A program made the position numbers and the translations under genes. Below the pieces are notes generated by a model, which was not told the DNA's origin, searched no databases, and saw nothing but the letters and a program-made list of their open reading frames with translations. A stretch of DNA of 42,539 nt. It comes from a bacterium UBP1_UBA4783. GTDB taxonomy: Bacteria; Krumholzibacteriota; Krumholzibacteriia; Krumholzibacteriales; Krumholzibacteriaceae. Of this stretch, positions 40,714 to 42,539 are shown one piece after another. The stretch is taken from positions 1-42,539 of the forward strand of contig DHHB01000033.1 of assembly GCA_002403075.1 (NCBI GenBank), given 5' to 3'. Numbering within the stretch: position 1 is the first letter of the stretch; each line of letters opens with the position of its first letter.

Positions 40714-42539
40714 ATGGCGAACGACACCGGCGGATTCCACGATCGACCGGGCGCGCCGGATGAGGCGGCGCTCGAGGCGCTCTTCGCGGAGCTCGGCTTC
40801 GCCGACCCGGCGAAGGCGGCCGGATTGTGGAGCCGCCTCGATCGCGCGGGCGACGCGCCGCCGGCGCACCCCGACCGGATCGCGGGCCTCCTCGAGGAGA
40901 TAGCCGCGTCGGCGGACCCGGACCTCGCGCTCCTCAACCTCGTGCGATTCGTCGAGGCGACGATCGCGCCGGGGACGTTCTTCAACTCGTTCGTCCTCGA
41001 GCGGCCGATCGCCCGTCTCGCGGCGACGATATTCTCCTGCGGCACCTTCCTCGCCGACATCCTCGCGCGGAATCCCGGGTACCTCTCGTGGCTCATCGAG
41101 GGGCCGACGCTCGCGCGCGGCAAGGCTCACAGCGAATACCGGGCGGAGCTCGAGGCGCAGACCGCGCCGCTTCGCGATCCGCGCCGGCGCCTGAACGCCG
41201 TCAAGCGGTACCACCGCCGCGAGATCCTCCGCGTCGGCGCGCGCGATCTTCTCGGCCTCGCCCCCGTCGAGGAGGTGGCGGCCGAGCTCTCGTTCCTCGC
41301 CGACGCGGTCATCGAGACGGCCGTTTCCCTCGCCTTCGCCGATCTCGCGCCGCGGGAGGGGCTCTCGCCCGGAGGAGGCCTCGACGGCGAGGCGCCGCTC
41401 CGGCGCCTCGCGGTGATCTCTCTCGGCAAGCTCGGCGGCACGGAGCTCAACTATTCCTCGGACGTCGATCTCCTCTTCGTGAGCGATCCCGCCGGCTCGC
41501 CCCGGGAGGAGGTCTTCTACGCGGCGCTCGCGCGGCGCGTCGTCGAGATCCTGTCCGAGCCGACCGAGGAGGGCGCGCTCTACCGCGTCGACCTGAGGCT
41601 CCGTCCCGACGGAGAGAGCGGCCCGCTCGTCGTCTCCCTTGGCGAGCACCTCGCGTACCTCGAGCGGCGCGCGCGCCCGTGGGAGCGGCAGGCCCTCATC
41701 AAGGCCCGCTACGCCGCTGGAAACCGCCGCGTCGCGGAGACCTTTCTCGACAACTGCGCGCGGGCGGTCTTCGGATCCCCCGCCGCGGGGGACCCGCTCG
41801 CCGCCATCCTCACGATGCGGGAACGCGCCGTGGCCGGCCTTTCGGCGGCGGAGCGCGAAGCGAACATAAAGCTCATGCCGGGCGGCATCCGCGATATAGA
41901 GTTCATCGCGCAGGCGATGCAGCTCGTCCACGGGCGGGGCCGCCCCGACGCGCGATCGCGCAACACCCTCGAGGCGCTCGAACGGCTCGCCCACTTCGGG
42001 CTTCTCGGGGCGGAGGTCAAGGAGACCCTCTCTCGCGCCTACCGGCTCATGCGGACCGTGGAGCACCGGCTCCAGATGAGCCGCAACGTCCGCACGCACA
42101 CCCTCCCCCCGGGCGAGAGGGAGCTCCGCCTCGTCGCCGAGCGGGTCGCGCGGAGCGCGCTTCCGGGCGTGACGGCGGAGAACTTCCGCGCCGAGCTCGG
42201 CCGCGCCATCGTCGAGGTGCGGCATCTCTTCGGCGAATTCTTCCGCGGGAGCGCGCCGGGCGCCGTGCCGCTCATCCTCTCCCTCCCGCCCGGAGACGCC
42301 GCCGTCGAGGAGCTTCTCGGCAGGTTCGGCGTGCGCGAGGGGGAGCGGGCGCACCGCGCGCTCGCGTCGCTCGTCTTCGGCGATTTTCCGAACATCGAGG
42401 GGGCGGACACGTTCGAGGCGGCCGCGGCCTCGCTCCCGAAGATCCTCGTCCGCGTCTCCGAAACCCCCGATCCCTCGCTCGCCGTGAGAAACCTCGTGCG
42501 GATCGTCAAGGCCGGCGGCGCCGTGAAATCGACGCTCGC
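40714..42539 (+). CDS. glnE: Bifunctional glutamine synthetase adenylyltransferase/deadenylase (partial, runs off right edge)
   Basis: The first 608 codons of a protein normally about 950 residues, with no stop before the window ends. The N-terminal adenylyl-removing half is complete: SLGKLGGTELNYSSDVDLLFV at 236-256, with metal ligands Asp250 and Asp252, then VDLRLRPDGESGP, WERQALIKAR, PGGIRDIEF and the helical HRLQMSRN region. The C-terminal adenylylating half is mostly beyond the edge. GlnE switches glutamine synthetase on and off according to PII state. The ATG has no clear ribosome site; AAAAAG just upstream is weak. It is divergent from glnB. Confidence 0.95.
   Translation, partial: MANDTGGFHDRPGAPDEAALEALFAELGFADPAKAAGLWSRLDRAGDAPPAHPDRIAGLLEEIAASADPDLALLNLVRFVEATIAPGTFFNSFVLERPIARLAATIFSCGTFLADILARNPGYLSWLIEGPTLARGKAHSEYRAELEAQTAPLRDPRRRLNAVKRYHRREILRVGARDLLGLAPVEEVAAELSFLADAVIETAVSLAFADLAPREGLSPGGGLDGEAPLRRLAVISLGKLGGTELNYSSDVDLLFVSDPAGSPREEVFYAALARRVVEILSEPTEEGALYRVDLRLRPDGESGPLVVSLGEHLAYLERRARPWERQALIKARYAAGNRRVAETFLDNCARAVFGSPAAGDPLAAILTMRERAVAGLSAAEREANIKLMPGGIRDIEFIAQAMQLVHGRGRPDARSRNTLEALERLAHFGLLGAEVKETLSRAYRLMRTVEHRLQMSRNVRTHTLPPGERELRLVAERVARSALPGVTAENFRAELGRAIVEVRHLFGEFFRGSAPGAVPLILSLPPGDAAVEELLGRFGVREGERAHRALASLVFGDFPNIEGADTFEAAAASLPKILVRVSETPDPSLAVRNLVRIVKAGGAVKSTL

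Noticed and set aside
40679..40716. A leaderless start for glnE (CATAAA seven bases before the ATG)
   Set aside because: No acceptable -35 lies 16-18 bases upstream; only four of six -10 bases match.

Overview
The window is a GC-rich (about two thirds GC by eye), tightly packed chromosomal segment of a Gram-negative-type bacterium. It carries an Mla-type lipid transport set, a lipoprotein, MurA and Ddl, three enzymes of the MEP isoprenoid pathway, a C+ type L31, SelB, a PII/GlnE pair and an exosortase locus. I see no plasmid, phage or insertion-sequence genes, no rRNA, no tRNA and no CRISPR array. Exosortase H-type sorting, SelB and a good sigma-54 site in a high-GC diderm suggest a deep-branching lineage (FCB-related candidate phyla such as Krumholzibacteriota or Eisenbacteria, or a deltaproteobacterium-like group). 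That placement is inference and weak.

Layout. (a) 1-1347, plus strand: the end of a surface protein with a C-terminal sorting tail, an exosortase, and an exosortase-associated membrane protein. (b) 1247-16063, minus strand: a 16-gene run with very small gaps, yicC-gmk-rpoZ-coaBC-udg-dnaB-mlaE-mlaF-mlaD-ispD-ispF-gltX-ddl-M42 peptidase-cysS-GNAT. Several neighbours touch at stop/start junctions. (c) 16249-17940, plus strand: rqcH (NFACT family), driven by a near-consensus promoter whose predicted +1 is the start codon itself. (d) 17977-18351, minus strand: a small secreted protein of unknown function. (e) 18527-27522, minus strand: rho-rpmE-DUF1385-prfA-prmC-murA-selB-ispG, with a rho promoter and a leader of about 280 nt. 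(f) 27926-31185, minus strand: a TPR lipoprotein with its own promoter, and priA. (g) 31232-38957, minus strand: a five-gene signalling operon. (h) 39213-40567, minus strand: glnB-tsaD. (i) 40714 to the right edge, plus strand: glnE, incomplete.

The signalling operon is the most unusual part. In order of transcription it encodes a REC-GGDEF response regulator, a small soluble histidine kinase, two large proteins that each join a complete histidine kinase core to a second GAF domain and a C-terminal HD-GYP domain, and a single-domain REC protein. The genes overlap or nearly touch, so they are probably translated together. A sigma-54 -24/-12 element with exact GG-N10-GC spacing lies just upstream. 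One HD-GYP domain keeps the HD pair; its paralogue has Tyr-Asp instead. The proposed job is to couple phosphorelay to making and breaking cyclic di-GMP; that is inference from domains.

The rest is mainly housekeeping: translation (gltX, cysS, prfA, prmC, rpmE, selB, rqcH, tsaD), replication and repair (dnaB, priA, udg), transcription (rpoZ, rho), cell wall (ddl, murA), isoprenoids (ispD, ispF, ispG), CoA (coaBC), lipid trafficking (mla genes) and nitrogen control (glnB, glnE).
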